Below, piece by piece: positions 11,379 through 20,776 of a stretch of DNA of 64,000 nt. The translations under genes were made by a program, and so were the position numbers. Numbering within the stretch: the first letter of the stretch is position 1; each line of letters opens with the position of its first letter. The notes under the pieces are model-generated. The model saw only the letters and a program-made list of their open reading frames with translations, did no database searches and was not told the origin of the DNA. The DNA lies in assembly GCF_030400225.1 (NCBI RefSeq), contig NZ_VJYB01000004.1:1-64000 (forward strand), read 5' to 3'. The DNA is from Lactobacillus sp. UCMA15818 (GTDB taxonomy: Bacteria > Bacillota > Bacilli > Lactobacillales > Lactobacillaceae).

Positions 11379-11540
11379 AGGGGCTGAGTCAAAAGTTAAA
11401 TTTTGATTCAGTTTCTCTATTTATTTCGTATAAACGTGTTTCTAAGTCAAAACTCTCCGTCTAACTTCGAATTACTCATAGCAAAGTCCTCGCTATGTTT
11501 GTAACTTCGAGTTAGTACCCAAATTTTGTAAGGCACTTCA
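11379..11540 (-). repeat. Dispersed hairpin repeat, copy C (full length)
   Basis: On the minus strand it matches copy A throughout, including the internal hairpin (CTAACTCGAAGTTAC with GTAATTCGAAGTTAG) and the final TCAAAATTTAACTTTTGA hairpin between CTG and CAG. It lies 21 bp past the stop of the HxlR gene and in the same direction. Confidence 0.85.
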
Positions 11541-11560
11541 CTTATGGCATACTCCCATAG

Positions 11561-11935
11561 CTAAAAATTCAAATAACCATTATGATCCTTACTTAATAAT
11601 TCGATTGGTTGATTCTCTGCTTGGAGCCGTTTAACCCGTCTCTCACCCCAAATAGACATCGTAACCAATAATTGACGTAGTGTTTTCCCCTCATCAGATA
11701 AATAATACTCAACCTTAGGAGGCACCTGCTTATAGACTTTGCGGGTAATAATCTGATCCTCTTCTAATTCACGTAGTTGCTGAGTTAACATTTTTTGAGT
11801 AATATTGGGGATTCGCCGGCGAAGCTCGCCAGTTCTAAGCGGACCGTTGCCTAAATGGCATAGAATGATTGGTTTCCACTTACCGCCAATTACATCTAAG
11901 GTCACTTCAACACCAATATGATAACTTTTTTTCAT
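11561..11935 (-). CDS. HxlR-family transcription regulator
   Basis: A 124-residue winged-helix protein with the family hallmarks VIGGKWKPIILCHL near the N-terminus and ITQKMLTQQLRELEEDQII as recognition region, then YYLSDEGKTL. HxlR regulators often respond to electrophiles or quinones and control a neighbouring oxidoreductase. The divergent neighbour is an old-yellow-enzyme reductase, separated by 146 bp carrying two 12-bp direct repeats. Confidence 0.88.
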   Translation of the reverse strand: MKKSYHIGVEVTLDVIGGKWKPIILCHLGNGPLRTGELRRRIPNITQKMLTQQLRELEEDQIITRKVYKQVPPKVEYYLSDEGKTLRQLLVTMSIWGERRVKRLQAENQPIELLSKDHNGYLNF

Positions 11936-11974
11936 TATTAATCTCCTTATTATTTCAGATATATCACATTAAGT

Positions 11975-12005
11975 ACTTTTTAGTGCCTATGTAACTTTTT
12001 AGTGC
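11975..12005. promoter_or_regulatory. Direct-repeat operator between HxlR and OYE genes
   Basis: ACTTTTTAGTGC occurs at 11975-11986 and again at 11994-12005, a 19-bp period. The pair is framed by AAGTAC and GTACTT. It lies in the divergent promoter region and is the likely HxlR binding site. Confidence 0.55.
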
Positions 12006-12081
12006 GTACTTGTTTTAATATCCGCGATTACTATACTATATATAGTTTATAAAATCTAGTAATATTAGGAGGAATTAATTG

Positions 12082-13269
12082 ATGGCAAAAAAAGCATTCT
12101 TATTACCATTTAAATTCAACAATGGCCTAGAAATCAAAAATCATATCGTGATGTCGCCTATGACAACGATGACCAGCTTTTATAATGGCATGATTACGAC
12201 CGATGAACTCAATTACTATGCAGCACGGGCTGGCGGACCTGGAATGATGCTGACTGGTGTTGCTAATGTCAGTGATAGTGGTAAGGGATTTGAAGGGGAA
12301 TTATCCGTCGCTCATGATGAAATGCTGCCTGGCCTAACTAAGCTAGCTAAAGCCATTCGTAAAAACGATACTAAAGCCATCTTACAAATTTTTCATGCTG
12401 GTCGAAAATCAAACAGCTCCATTCTTCGCGGTGAAAAACCGGTCAGTGCTAGTGCAATTTCTGCTAACTATCCAGCAAATTCTGAAACTCCACGGGCACT
12501 AAAGAACAGCGAAATTCTTCAAATTATTTCTGATTTCGGTGAAGCTACTAAGCGAGCTATCAAAGCTGGTTTTGACGGCATTGAGCTTCATGGCGCCAAC
12601 ACATATTTACTGCAACAATTTTATTCTGAAAATTCAAATCAGCGAATAGATGAATGGGGCGGCTCCAGAGAAAACCGGCTAAAGTTTCCATTAGCCGTCA
12701 TTGAAACTGCAAATGAAGTTGTTAAGAAGTATGCAAATAGACCCTTCTTAGTAGGGTACCGAATTTCACCAGAAGAAATTGAAACACCCGGAATTAGTTT
12801 AGAAGACTCTCTATACCTTGTTGATAAGATCAAGGATAAGGTTGATTATCTTCATCTTTCCATTGGTAGTTATAAACGCACATCACTAAATGACCCAAGC
12901 AATAAAAAAACCTTAATTTCTCAATTTGCCCAACACACACATGGAATTATTCCGCTCATTGGAATTGGGTCTGTTGAGACACCAGAAGATGTCACTGCAG
13001 CAATGGCTGATGGTGCCGATTTAGTTGCTATCGGTCGTGAATTTATTAGGGAACCACAGTGGGTTCAAAAAGTTGCTAATAATGATTTAAGTAGTATCCG
13101 AACTCAAATTAGTCCATCGGATATGGATGAATTAGCTATTCCACCAGTAATGCAGACCTATTTAAGAGAATCCTTTTATTCCGTCATGCATTTTACAGAT
13201 GATCCAGAACTTAGCACGGATTATCAAAATTCTTTAGCACCAATGGAGGGCTTTGAAAAGAAACTTTAA
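12082..13269 (+). CDS. Old-yellow-enzyme family NADH:flavin oxidoreductase
   Basis: A 395-residue FMN-dependent TIM barrel. It shows the N-terminal MSPMTTM segment, the substrate-side HAGRKS motif (about residue 110), FDGIELHGANTYLLQQF (about 166-180) and the C-terminal FMN-phosphate motif ADLVAIGREFI. Members reduce electrophilic alkenes, enals or 2,4-dienoyl-CoA. An AGGAGG site precedes ATG 12082. The divergent HxlR gene and the repeat operator suggest induction by reactive electrophiles. The physiological substrate is unknown. Confidence 0.88.
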   Translation: MAKKAFLLPFKFNNGLEIKNHIVMSPMTTMTSFYNGMITTDELNYYAARAGGPGMMLTGVANVSDSGKGFEGELSVAHDEMLPGLTKLAKAIRKNDTKAILQIFHAGRKSNSSILRGEKPVSASAISANYPANSETPRALKNSEILQIISDFGEATKRAIKAGFDGIELHGANTYLLQQFYSENSNQRIDEWGGSRENRLKFPLAVIETANEVVKKYANRPFLVGYRISPEEIETPGISLEDSLYLVDKIKDKVDYLHLSIGSYKRTSLNDPSNKKTLISQFAQHTHGIIPLIGIGSVETPEDVTAAMADGADLVAIGREFIREPQWVQKVANNDLSSIRTQISPSDMDELAIPPVMQTYLRESFYSVMHFTDDPELSTDYQNSLAPMEGFEKKL

Positions 13270-13284
13270 ATCATCTTAAAAGAG

Positions 13285-13327
13285 TACCTGACACAGCTAA
13301 AAGATAGTTTGTGTCAGGTATTTTTTA
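13285..13327 (+). terminator. Rho-independent terminator after the OYE gene
   Basis: TACCTGACACA pairs perfectly with TGTGTCAGGTA across a 14-bp loop and is followed by six T. It begins 16 bp after the stop codon. Confidence 0.92.
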
Positions 13328-13542
13328 TAAGTACTATTTTCTTACCTTTTTAAATCTTAATCGTCCAATAAGTTTTCAAAATACTAACAACTTCATGTTG
13401 AACTCAAAAAGCACTGTAAATTCTAAAAATATTGTTTTTTTATCATGGAATAAGACTATTAATAGATATCCTTACCTAAATTTACTTTTTTATTAATTTT
13501 TAAATGTTATACTTTGTTCACTATAGAAAAGAGGTATGTCAG

Positions 13543-14379
13543 ATGTCAACTTTAAACGAGTCATTCCATATCGCAGTACCAACAGCATTCAATACTGATG
13601 AATCGTTGAACGTCGAAGCAACTATTCAGCATATTATTAATCTGCAAAAAAGAGGAATTCATTCCGTTCTTGTATCAGGCTCAACGGGGGAGCAACACAG
13701 TTTATCAAATTATGAAAAAGAAGAATTACTTTTAAATCTTAATCGTATTGATGAATTTAAAAATGATTTTGAAATAATTTTTGGTATTTCAAATATTCGC
13801 CAAAAAAAGGCAGAATTATTAGCTGGCTTAGTTCACAACACTGACATTGTTAAAGCTACTCTAGTGGGTTTCTCACCTTATGTACTACCAACTCAAAAAG
13901 AAGCCATACAATATTTCAAGAGTATTGTTAATCTGGCCGATAAACCAGCGATTATTTATAACAACCCCAGACGAACAGGATTCGATTTAAGTATTGACAG
14001 TATAATTGAGATATCGCATGATCCACGAGTGATTGGCATCAAAGAGGCTGGTGATCCTAAAAAAATTAAAAAAATACTGCAGCGATTACCTCAAAATAAA
14101 AAAGAATTTTATATTTATGCTGGCGGTGAAAATAACTTAGAAGAAAATATTTCTCTTGGCTTTAATCGGATATCATCAATATGGGGAAATCTATATCCAG
14201 AGGAAATCAAGAACTGGTTTAACGATCTATCTGACGGAAAAAAAGCCACTTTACCTGATACTGTGACAACCACAATGTTATCAGGCAGTAAAAACAGTCT
14301 TCTCCCTTTTATTAAACAAGAAATTTCTAAAAAAGAAAATATTTCTATGGGTATCTGTCGTAAACCTTTAGGAAATTAG
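13543..14379 (+). CDS. DapA/NanA-superfamily lyase or aldolase
   Basis: A 278-residue class I aldolase-type barrel. The GSTGE motif (about residue 46), the tyrosine in IIYNNPRRTG (Tyr139) and the Schiff-base lysine in IGIKEAG (Lys167) identify the dihydrodipicolinate synthase / N-acetylneuraminate lyase superfamily. The ribosome site AGAGG supports ATG 13543. It stands alone, not beside lysine or sialic-acid genes, so a catabolic keto-acid lyase is as likely as DapA. The exact reaction cannot be called. Confidence 0.82.
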   Translation: MSTLNESFHIAVPTAFNTDESLNVEATIQHIINLQKRGIHSVLVSGSTGEQHSLSNYEKEELLLNLNRIDEFKNDFEIIFGISNIRQKKAELLAGLVHNTDIVKATLVGFSPYVLPTQKEAIQYFKSIVNLADKPAIIYNNPRRTGFDLSIDSIIEISHDPRVIGIKEAGDPKKIKKILQRLPQNKKEFYIYAGGENNLEENISLGFNRISSIWGNLYPEEIKNWFNDLSDGKKATLPDTVTTTMLSGSKNSLLPFIKQEISKKENISMGICRKPLGN

Positions 14380-14455
14380 TTTGATTACTTTTAATTGCAC
14401 TAATTATGAGTGTTAAATAAAATAACTTAATACTGTTTAAAACTTTATTGTGTAC

Positions 14456-14592
14456 AAAAAGAGAGTGGATCAAATTAAATTTTGACCTACCCTCTCTCCT
14501 ACGTTTAGTCAAGACTATCCGTCTAACTTCGAAGTCTCATAGCAAAGAATAGAACTATATTCACTTGTAGTTTTGAGCTAATACTCATATTT
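14456..14592 (-). repeat. Dispersed hairpin repeat, copy D (diverged)
   Basis: On the minus strand it keeps CTTCGAAGTTAGACGGAT and the final hairpin (GGTCAAAATTTAATTTGATCC inside GAGAGxG/CxCTCTC) followed by TTTTT. The internal hairpin is rearranged. It lies 28 bp past the stop of the dehydrogenase gene at 14620 and should terminate it. Confidence 0.7.
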
Positions 14593-14619
14593 TATTATAT
14601 TATTTCACGCTATCTGTAG

Positions 14620-15717
14620 CTAAAAATCGCTGGTATCAGTGGCATCAGGATAATCATATGTTAAAACGACCTTGATGGCTTTTTTATCAGCCATTGCTTG
14701 GAAGCCTTCTTCCCAATGAGATAAACCAAAACGATGCGTGATCATTGGTTCAACTTGGATTTTACCAGTCTTCAACAATTCAATTGCATTGCGCCAAGTA
14801 ATTGAGTCATAGGCCATATGTCCAAGAATACTGATGTTCCATTCAGTTATCCGGTTAATAGAGAAATTCAATGGCTTAAAGCCCATTCCAACCCGAACTA
14901 TTTCGGCATTTGGACGGACCATTTCAATAGCCTGTTTTAATGCTGGATTGGCACCAGAACATTCAATTACCAAGCCAAGATTATCTTCACCACAAATCTC
15001 TTTGCATCGTGCAACAACATCCTCTGTCGAGCCATTAATAGTCTCAGTGGCACCTAATTTCCTAGCAATATCAAAGCGAGAAACGGTGTCTTCTTGCATA
15101 CCAACTAATACAATATGACTTGCACCCATCAACTTAGCAATCTGAACAGAATAAAGGCCAAGTGGACCTGCACCAAAGACAACAACATCCTCCCCAGGTA
15201 GTAAACTCGATTGTTGAGCAACAGCTTTATAAGCATTACATATGGGATCCAATGAAGACGCTTCTTCATATTTTACATTGTCTGGAATTTCCCAAATAGC
15301 ATGCTTATGAATCCGAAGAATTTCACCGGGAATTAAAACATACTTGGAAAAACCACCGCCCCATCGGTTGTTATCCAAACCAAGATTCACCTTGTGAATA
15401 CAGTTTAGAAAATCACCTTGATCATCTGCGCGACAATAACCGCAGACATGTCCACTGTTGTCTGAAACAATTCTCTGACCAACACGCCAGTCAGTAACAT
15501 CCTTGCCAACCTTAACAATTTCACCAGCAAATTCATGTCCACGAATTGAATTAAATTCGTCTGACCCATTGTCTACTTTATAATGCTTCATATCCGCGCC
15601 ACAGATTGTAGCAGCACAAACACGAAGCAAAATGTCTTCAGATCCAATTTTAGGAACGGGAACATCGATCATTCGATAGCCACCAAATTCTTTACCATAA
15701 CGTGCTAATGCTTTCAT
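14620..15717 (-). CDS. Zinc-dependent medium-chain dehydrogenase (sorbitol/threonine dehydrogenase-like)
   Basis: A 365-residue MDR enzyme. The catalytic-zinc segments are TICGADMKHY (Cys near residue 38) and RGHEFAGE. A structural-zinc-like loop has irregular cysteines (GHVCGYCRADDQGDFLNC). The Rossmann motif is VFGAGPLGLYSVQ. It probably oxidises a polyol or sugar with NAD+. It is separated from the next upstream gene by about 214 bp with its own promoter region, and is followed by repeat copy D. The second such enzyme at 17892 suggests one module for the same or successive substrates. Confidence 0.82.
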   Translation of the reverse strand: MKALARYGKEFGGYRMIDVPVPKIGSEDILLRVCAATICGADMKHYKVDNGSDEFNSIRGHEFAGEIVKVGKDVTDWRVGQRIVSDNSGHVCGYCRADDQGDFLNCIHKVNLGLDNNRWGGGFSKYVLIPGEILRIHKHAIWEIPDNVKYEEASSLDPICNAYKAVAQQSSLLPGEDVVVFGAGPLGLYSVQIAKLMGASHIVLVGMQEDTVSRFDIARKLGATETINGSTEDVVARCKEICGEDNLGLVIECSGANPALKQAIEMVRPNAEIVRVGMGFKPLNFSINRITEWNISILGHMAYDSITWRNAIELLKTGKIQVEPMITHRFGLSHWEEGFQAMADKKAIKVVLTYDYPDATDTSDF

Positions 15718-15819
15718 TGTTATTGCCCTCTTTCAATATTTTTTCTCAATTTTTTGACAAACAAGCTGTTATTCTCACCTATGTCAGCTAACAGACTAAT
15801 TCTCTTCATTAACTACCCT

Positions 15820-15856
15820 AGGAAAGTGTGTAACATTTCACACCATATTCGGGAGA
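15820..15856 (-). promoter_or_regulatory. Promoter region of the 14620 dehydrogenase, with imperfect palindrome
   Basis: GTGTGTAACATTTCACAC is an imperfect palindrome. The adjacent CCCTAGGAAA also occurs before the PRD regulator and the bglF-type operon. No consensus -10/-35 pair is convincing here, so this is only a likely control region. Confidence 0.35.
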
Positions 15857-15931
15857 AATTGATGTACTTGCTAAGTTGAAAATAATACTTGCTTCAAAAT
15901 GTTAATTGGTACAAATGTAATAGCAATACAA

Positions 15932-16903
15932 TTAATCAATTTTTTTGGCCATTTCCAACATATCAGCCGCATCAGCAGGAGCTAAATTGATGTGCATTGC
16001 TTTACTATTTTCATCCAGTTGTTCCGGAGTGGTAGAACCACTGAGTACGTTTACATTGTTACCTTGAGCTAAAACCCATGCAATCGCTAAGTTTGCCAAA
16101 CTACAATTGTATTTATCTGTCAGTGAAGCCCACGCGTCTAACATATCGTTAATCGCAGCTAGTTTTTTCGGTTCAAACCACTTTTTACCATTCTGTGCAG
16201 ATCCTTTAGCTGGAACATAATCTCGGCCAATGGTACCAGATAAGATACCCATAGCTAAGGGAGAGTACGCCTGGAGAACAATGTCATTTTTCTTACATAA
16301 TGGCAATAAATCACCTTCAACTTCACGATCTAAAATACTATATTTAGCTTGTACAATATCTAGTTCGCCATACCTAAGATATTCACGAACATCATCTGCA
16401 TTGACATTAGCTGCACCAATACCCTTGATAATTCCTTTTTTCTTCAGACCCATCAAATATGTCATTGTCTCTTTGACTGAAGTTTTATATGGTTCAACTG
16501 ATGGCCAATGGGTCATATAGATATCAATGTAGTCAGTTTGCAATCGTTTTAAACTATCCTTTAATTCAAGTGCAATTGATTCTGGTGATAAATTCTTATA
16601 AAGTTGACGATCTCCAACCTTATTGAATAGAGCACCTTTACGTTCCCAAGTAATTCCACATTTAGTGATAATAGTATATTCCTCGCGGTTGCCTTTAATA
16701 GCTTCACCGACAATTTTTTCACTGTTCCCAAAATTATAACCAGGAGCAGTATCAATGAAATTAATTCCGTTCTTTAAGGCAGCTTGGATAGTTGCAATTG
16801 AAACCGCTTTGTCATCAGTATCCTTAAATGCTGGTCCGCCACCAATCGCCCAAGTACCTAGACCAATCTTTGATACGTTAAGTCCTGTTTTTCCTAATTT
16901 CAT
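15932..16903 (-). CDS. Aldo/keto reductase
   Basis: A 323-residue AKR barrel with the full catalytic tetrad: Asp51 and Tyr56 in FIDTAPGYNFG, Lys81 in IITKCG, His132 in YMTHWPS. It should reduce an aldehyde or ketone with NAD(P)H. The start at 16903 matches the family (MKLGKTGLNVSKIGLG) and follows AAAGG. It is the last gene of the run MFS-dehydrogenase-PfkB-AKR, almost touching the kinase gene. In such a set it could reduce the aldehyde left after aldol cleavage, or interconvert the sugar before phosphorylation. Confidence 0.87.
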   Translation of the reverse strand: MKLGKTGLNVSKIGLGTWAIGGGPAFKDTDDKAVSIATIQAALKNGINFIDTAPGYNFGNSEKIVGEAIKGNREEYTIITKCGITWERKGALFNKVGDRQLYKNLSPESIALELKDSLKRLQTDYIDIYMTHWPSVEPYKTSVKETMTYLMGLKKKGIIKGIGAANVNADDVREYLRYGELDIVQAKYSILDREVEGDLLPLCKKNDIVLQAYSPLAMGILSGTIGRDYVPAKGSAQNGKKWFEPKKLAAINDMLDAWASLTDKYNCSLANLAIAWVLAQGNNVNVLSGSTTPEQLDENSKAMHINLAPADAADMLEMAKKID

Positions 16904-16911
16904 ATTATCTA

Positions 16912-17871
16912 TCAACCTTTCACACTATAATTTGCAATCATTTGATTAACTTGTTGCTTACTCTTTACACCTGCAGTTGCTCCTAAACCTTCCACAGAAA
17001 CTGCAGCAACAGCACTAGCAAAACGAGCACATTCTTCAAAAGACTTATCCTGAACAAGTTCAGAAATAAAACCAGCAGCAAAATTATCACCGGCGCCAGT
17101 AGTATCAATGTGAATAGCTCCTTTATTAAGAAAAGCAGGAACAATAGTTCTCACATTCTTACTCTTAATGAATGCACCTTTTTTACCAATCTTAATTACG
17201 ACATGCTTAACACCAAGAGACATAAATTTATCTGCAATTTCATCTAAATCTGTGAGACCGGTTAACATTGAAGCTTCATCATAGTTAGGGAAAAAATAGT
17301 CAACATAGTTCAGTGCCTCAGCAATATCGTTTAATCTTTCATGCAAACGACTTGCAACCATGTCAGCGCAGATAATCATTCCTTGACTCTTGGCTTGTCT
17401 GAAAATCTTAACTAGTGCTCGATTATTGAGCAATGGATTATTGAAGATGCTAGCCAGTGATAAAATTTTTGCATCCTTGATACTATCAACATCAATGTCA
17501 TTGATACTCATTTTCCAAAGGCTGCCATTTCGATTATTTAGAAATGTTCGTTCACCATCAGAATGGATCAATCCAATGTTGATTGATGTTGTTAAATCAT
17601 CACTTTGTTTTAAATGGTCAACATTTATGTCATTTTCTTTTGCAGAATTAACAATAAAGTCTCCCGAACTATCATTTCCGACAGCACTTATTAAAGCAAC
17701 TTGATTACCCAAACGGGCAATAATTGTAGCTTCATTGATAGCATCCCCACCAATTTTCATTGAGATATCTTCCAAGGGAAAGGACACTTGATCCAAAATA
17801 TCAGGATTAACCGGATATAAAGGAATATCAACAATCGCAGTGCCAACACAAATTACATCAAATTTAGACAT
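16912..17871 (-). CDS. PfkB/ribokinase-family sugar kinase
   Basis: A 319-residue PfkB kinase. The N-terminal GGDAINEA substrate motif and the C-terminal DTTGAGDNFAAGF motif (anion hole and catalytic Asp) are intact. It should phosphorylate a ketose or related sugar in the cytoplasm. It lies between the zinc dehydrogenase and AKR genes in one operon, and a class II aldolase is encoded in the divergent unit. Together these suggest ketose to ketose phosphate to triose phosphate. The specific sugar is unknown. Confidence 0.87.
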   Translation of the reverse strand: MSKFDVICVGTAIVDIPLYPVNPDILDQVSFPLEDISMKIGGDAINEATIIARLGNQVALISAVGNDSSGDFIVNSAKENDINVDHLKQSDDLTTSINIGLIHSDGERTFLNNRNGSLWKMSINDIDVDSIKDAKILSLASIFNNPLLNNRALVKIFRQAKSQGMIICADMVASRLHERLNDIAEALNYVDYFFPNYDEASMLTGLTDLDEIADKFMSLGVKHVVIKIGKKGAFIKSKNVRTIVPAFLNKGAIHIDTTGAGDNFAAGFISELVQDKSFEECARFASAVAAVSVEGLGATAGVKSKQQVNQMIANYSVKG

Positions 17872-17891
17872 TGTTACTCACCCACCAGTCC

Positions 17892-18944
17892 CTATTTCAA
17901 GCTTCCATCAACAGTAATAACACCTTTTAGAAAATCAGATTTATGGTTAACAGCGAAATCAAATGCTTCTTGAATATTTTTGTAATCGAAATATTTATCG
18001 GTGATACCAAGCACATTTAATTTGCCGCTTTCAATCAAATTGATAGTCTTTTCATAATCATTACAATAACGGAATAAAGTACGAACCGTGACTTCGCGGT
18101 TAATTTTTAAGAAATCAACTGAAACCTCATCTGGAATTGTTCCAACGATGAAGAAAGTACCAGTCCACTTAACCAGTTGTAAACCTAATTTTGCAGTTGG
18201 TACTGCACCAGCAGTTTCATAAACTAAATCAGCACCATAAGGACCAACAATTTTTTTGACTTTCTCAACAATGTCTTTGTCACGGCCATCAAAAGTTGCC
18301 GTAGCACCTACTTCTCTAGCTTTTTTCAAACGATTTTCAAGAACATCAATTACGACAATCTTATTAGCACCGCTTAGACGAGCAACCATTGTTGCAAATA
18401 AACCGACAGCACCAGAACCAAGAATAACAATGCTTTTTCCAACAACATTACCACCAGCTTCAATTGCATGAACACCAACAGATGCCGGTTCTACTAGAGC
18501 GCCTTCGACTAAACTCATGCTATCTGGTAGATGATGGGTCCATTCAGCAGGATGTGTAATGTAATTAGTAAGTGCCCCTTTATAATTAGGTGCAGTTGCC
18601 ATGAAATCGACATTTGGACAGACATTGTAATGACCCGTTCGGCAAAATTCGCACTTACCACATGGAATACCAGGCTCTACAGCAACTCGATCACCTTCTT
18701 TGAAGTTTTTTACATTACTACCGACCTTGATAACAATGCCTGCAGCTTCATGGCCTAATTCAACAATTGTGTTTGGATCCTTCGGAGGTAAATAAGGGCC
18801 AAATTGAAAGCCATGCATGTCCGAACCGCAAATGCTAACTTGAGCAATTTTAATTAATAATTCGTCATTTTTTGGTTCTACCACCGGTATTGACTTTATA
18901 ACCATCTTCCCGGGCTTTTCTAATACTGCAACGGTATTATCCAT
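17892..18944 (-). CDS. Zinc-dependent polyol/sugar dehydrogenase (sorbitol dehydrogenase-like)
   Basis: A 350-residue MDR dehydrogenase. Catalytic-zinc motifs are SICGSDMHGF and ELGHEAAG. The four structural-zinc cysteines are in CGKCEFCRTGHYNVC. The NAD Rossmann motif is VILGSGAVGLFAT. It resembles sorbitol/xylitol/iditol dehydrogenases. Its ATG overlaps the stop of the MFS porter gene by a few bases, so transport and oxidation are translationally coupled. It probably acts first on the imported polyol. Confidence 0.87.
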   Translation of the reverse strand: MDNTVAVLEKPGKMVIKSIPVVEPKNDELLIKIAQVSICGSDMHGFQFGPYLPPKDPNTIVELGHEAAGIVIKVGSNVKNFKEGDRVAVEPGIPCGKCEFCRTGHYNVCPNVDFMATAPNYKGALTNYITHPAEWTHHLPDSMSLVEGALVEPASVGVHAIEAGGNVVGKSIVILGSGAVGLFATMVARLSGANKIVVIDVLENRLKKAREVGATATFDGRDKDIVEKVKKIVGPYGADLVYETAGAVPTAKLGLQLVKWTGTFFIVGTIPDEVSVDFLKINREVTVRTLFRYCNDYEKTINLIESGKLNVLGITDKYFDYKNIQEAFDFAVNHKSDFLKGVITVDGSLK

Positions 18945-20364
18945 AATTCATTTCTCCTTTATCAATATTTTTTTTTGAACTATCGTTACCCTTTTTTAAG
19001 AGATCATCGATTTCTTCACAAGATTTGTCCCGCGTTTCAATCCCAAAAATCGCAAGAATCAAAGCACAAATTGCAAGTAATAAACCGACGATTAAGAAAA
19101 CAATTTTTGCACCAAAATCAGTTAATAGCCAGGCAATCAGGAATGGGCTTACAATTGAAGCTAAGCGCCCTATCGCATCAGCGATACCTAGTCCACGCAT
19201 TTTTTCACGAGTTGGCCAAACCTCAGGTGCGTATACGGCTGATGAAAAACTATTATAGATATACAGAATAAACGTTAACAATACACCAATAGTAACAATC
19301 CCAATATCTGTGCGCTGATTTGCATAAACGTATCCCAACACTGCAATGGCAAGAATAAAACCGACACCGAACCATTTACGTGGAATTTTATCCATTATTA
19401 GTGAAGAAACAAAAACCCCAACCGGTGCCCCCACCATAATGAGAGTTGACATTAATAATGATCTTAAAATATTGATACCATTATCCACAAAAATGATGGG
19501 AATCCATACAGTGATTGTATAAAGGGACAAGTTCATTGCGATTAAAGTCACTGAAGAAACTAAAGTTCGACGCCCCAGAGTACCATGGAAGAAGTCTCTA
19601 AATCGAATTCTTTCTTCATGCTCCTCAGTTTCATGGGTAATTTTTTCTAGCCTTGCCATAGACAAATCAAAGTGTAGCTTTTCACCACGCTCAGTTTCAA
19701 TTGATTTGACAATGTTATTCAAGACAGCTTTTCCTTCAGCTTCACGTCCGTTTTTAAAATACCAGCGAGGAGATTCTTCTAAAAACTTCGCAATAAATAT
19801 TAAAATACCAAGTGCCAAAATACCGCCAATTACAAACATCATTCGCCAGCTTGTTCTTGGAATAACCAAAAAGCCAACTAAAGTAGCAAGTAAAGGTGAT
19901 AAATTCCCCAAAAATGAAATCCGTGCAGACCATTTACCTCGTACATGAGCAGGCATTAATTCCGTAAAGGTACCATATCCAAGCACAATTCCCATCCCCA
20001 TTCCAATTCCCATCAAAGCTCGACAAGTAATTAAAAAGAAGATATTTGGTGAAAATGACGCAACTAGTGCCAAAATACCGAAGATACCAATACTAATCTC
20101 ATATGCATATTTTCGGCCAATACGATCACCTAATGCCCCTCCAAGTAATGAACCAATAAAGAAACCCACCATCATAGCTGATTGGAACATTGCATTATAA
20201 TAATTATTTGACCAACCTCGTGATACTAAATCAGCTAAAATTGAACTTCCTGAAGAATTTAAAAAACCATTAAATTGCAGCCCTAGTCCCAAGAGAAAAA
20301 ACATTTTCCAATGCCACTTAGAAATCGGTAATTGATCTAATTTGGATAATTCATTCTGATTCAA
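18937..20364 (-). CDS. MFS sugar/polyol porter (sugar porter-like), TTG start
   Basis: A 475-residue, 12-segment MFS transporter. Family loops are present: GALGDRIGRKYAY after segment 2 and PAHVRGKW after segment 4, plus PESPRW-type ESPRWYF in the central loop. An ATG 15 bp upstream lies inside the Shine-Dalgarno sequence GGAGGTGATC, so the TTG at 20364 is the better start. It also aligns with the paralogue at 20777 (LDQLPISKWHW vs LDRLPTSRFHW). It heads the porter-dehydrogenase-kinase-reductase operon. Confidence 0.85.
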   Translation of the reverse strand: MNQNELSKLDQLPISKWHWKMFFLLGLGLQFNGFLNSSGSSILADLVSRGWSNNYYNAMFQSAMMVGFFIGSLLGGALGDRIGRKYAYEISIGIFGILALVASFSPNIFFLITCRALMGIGMGMGIVLGYGTFTELMPAHVRGKWSARISFLGNLSPLLATLVGFLVIPRTSWRMMFVIGGILALGILIFIAKFLEESPRWYFKNGREAEGKAVLNNIVKSIETERGEKLHFDLSMARLEKITHETEEHEERIRFRDFFHGTLGRRTLVSSVTLIAMNLSLYTITVWIPIIFVDNGINILRSLLMSTLIMVGAPVGVFVSSLIMDKIPRKWFGVGFILAIAVLGYVYANQRTDIGIVTIGVLLTFILYIYNSFSSAVYAPEVWPTREKMRGLGIADAIGRLASIVSPFLIAWLLTDFGAKIVFLIVGLLLAICALILAIFGIETRDKSCEEIDDLLKKGNDSSKKNIDKGEMNYG

Positions 20365-20383
20365 AAAGATCACCTCCATTTTA

Positions 20384-20437
20384 TGTATGCGTTTTCAAAG
20401 ACAACTTGATTCTAGCCAAACTGTTACACAAAGTCAA
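20384..20437 (-). promoter_or_regulatory. Promoter and cre box of the porter-dehydrogenase operon
   Basis: On the minus strand TTGACT (20432-20437), a 17-bp spacer and TAGAAT (20409-20414) form a strong promoter. TGAAAACGCATACA (20384-20397) matches 13 of 14 cre positions just downstream, placed to block elongation or initiation when CcpA is active. Confidence 0.7.
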
Positions 20438-20650
20438 TAGTTTTATCAAAAAATGTCAGAAAAAAAGATTTATTTGTGACTAAAATGTTAAAACAGGGCT
20501 GTAAAACTCTTATTAAGTATCTATTTACTCCATAATAAATTTGATTTATTAAAAGTTAATCAACCTAATCACTGTATATATAGCAATTAATTGATAAATG
20601 ATTAACTAATAATAAGTTTGCAAAAATATCTGTGTTTTTTATATTTATTG

Positions 20651-20732
20651 TTGACAAACAACATTTAGAGTTCTAAACTGAGTTTTATTGATAGACAGCG
20701 GAGATGTTTATCATAATTTGAAAGCGCTTCAA
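20651..20732 (+). promoter_or_regulatory. Promoter and cre box of the second porter-aldolase operon
   Basis: TTGACA (20651-20656), a 17-bp spacer and TAAACT (20674-20679) are followed by the perfect palindrome TTGAAAGCGCTTCAA (20718-20732), a cre-like box in the leader. The stretch TTGTTGACAAACAAC overlapping the -35 is itself nearly symmetric and may bind the DeoR regulator. Confidence 0.65.
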
Positions 20733-20776
20733 GTTAAGATGTTGATTTCAAAGATTTCCATTTAAGGAGGTTTAAA

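Noticed and set aside
13311-13496. Open frame of 61 codons after the OYE gene
   Set aside because: It starts inside the terminator hairpin, has no ribosome site and codes for a low-complexity AT-rich sequence.
20365-20379. ATG start at 20379 for the first MFS porter
   Set aside because: The ATG overlaps the Shine-Dalgarno sequence GGAGGTGATC; TTG 20364 is properly spaced and aligns with the paralogue.
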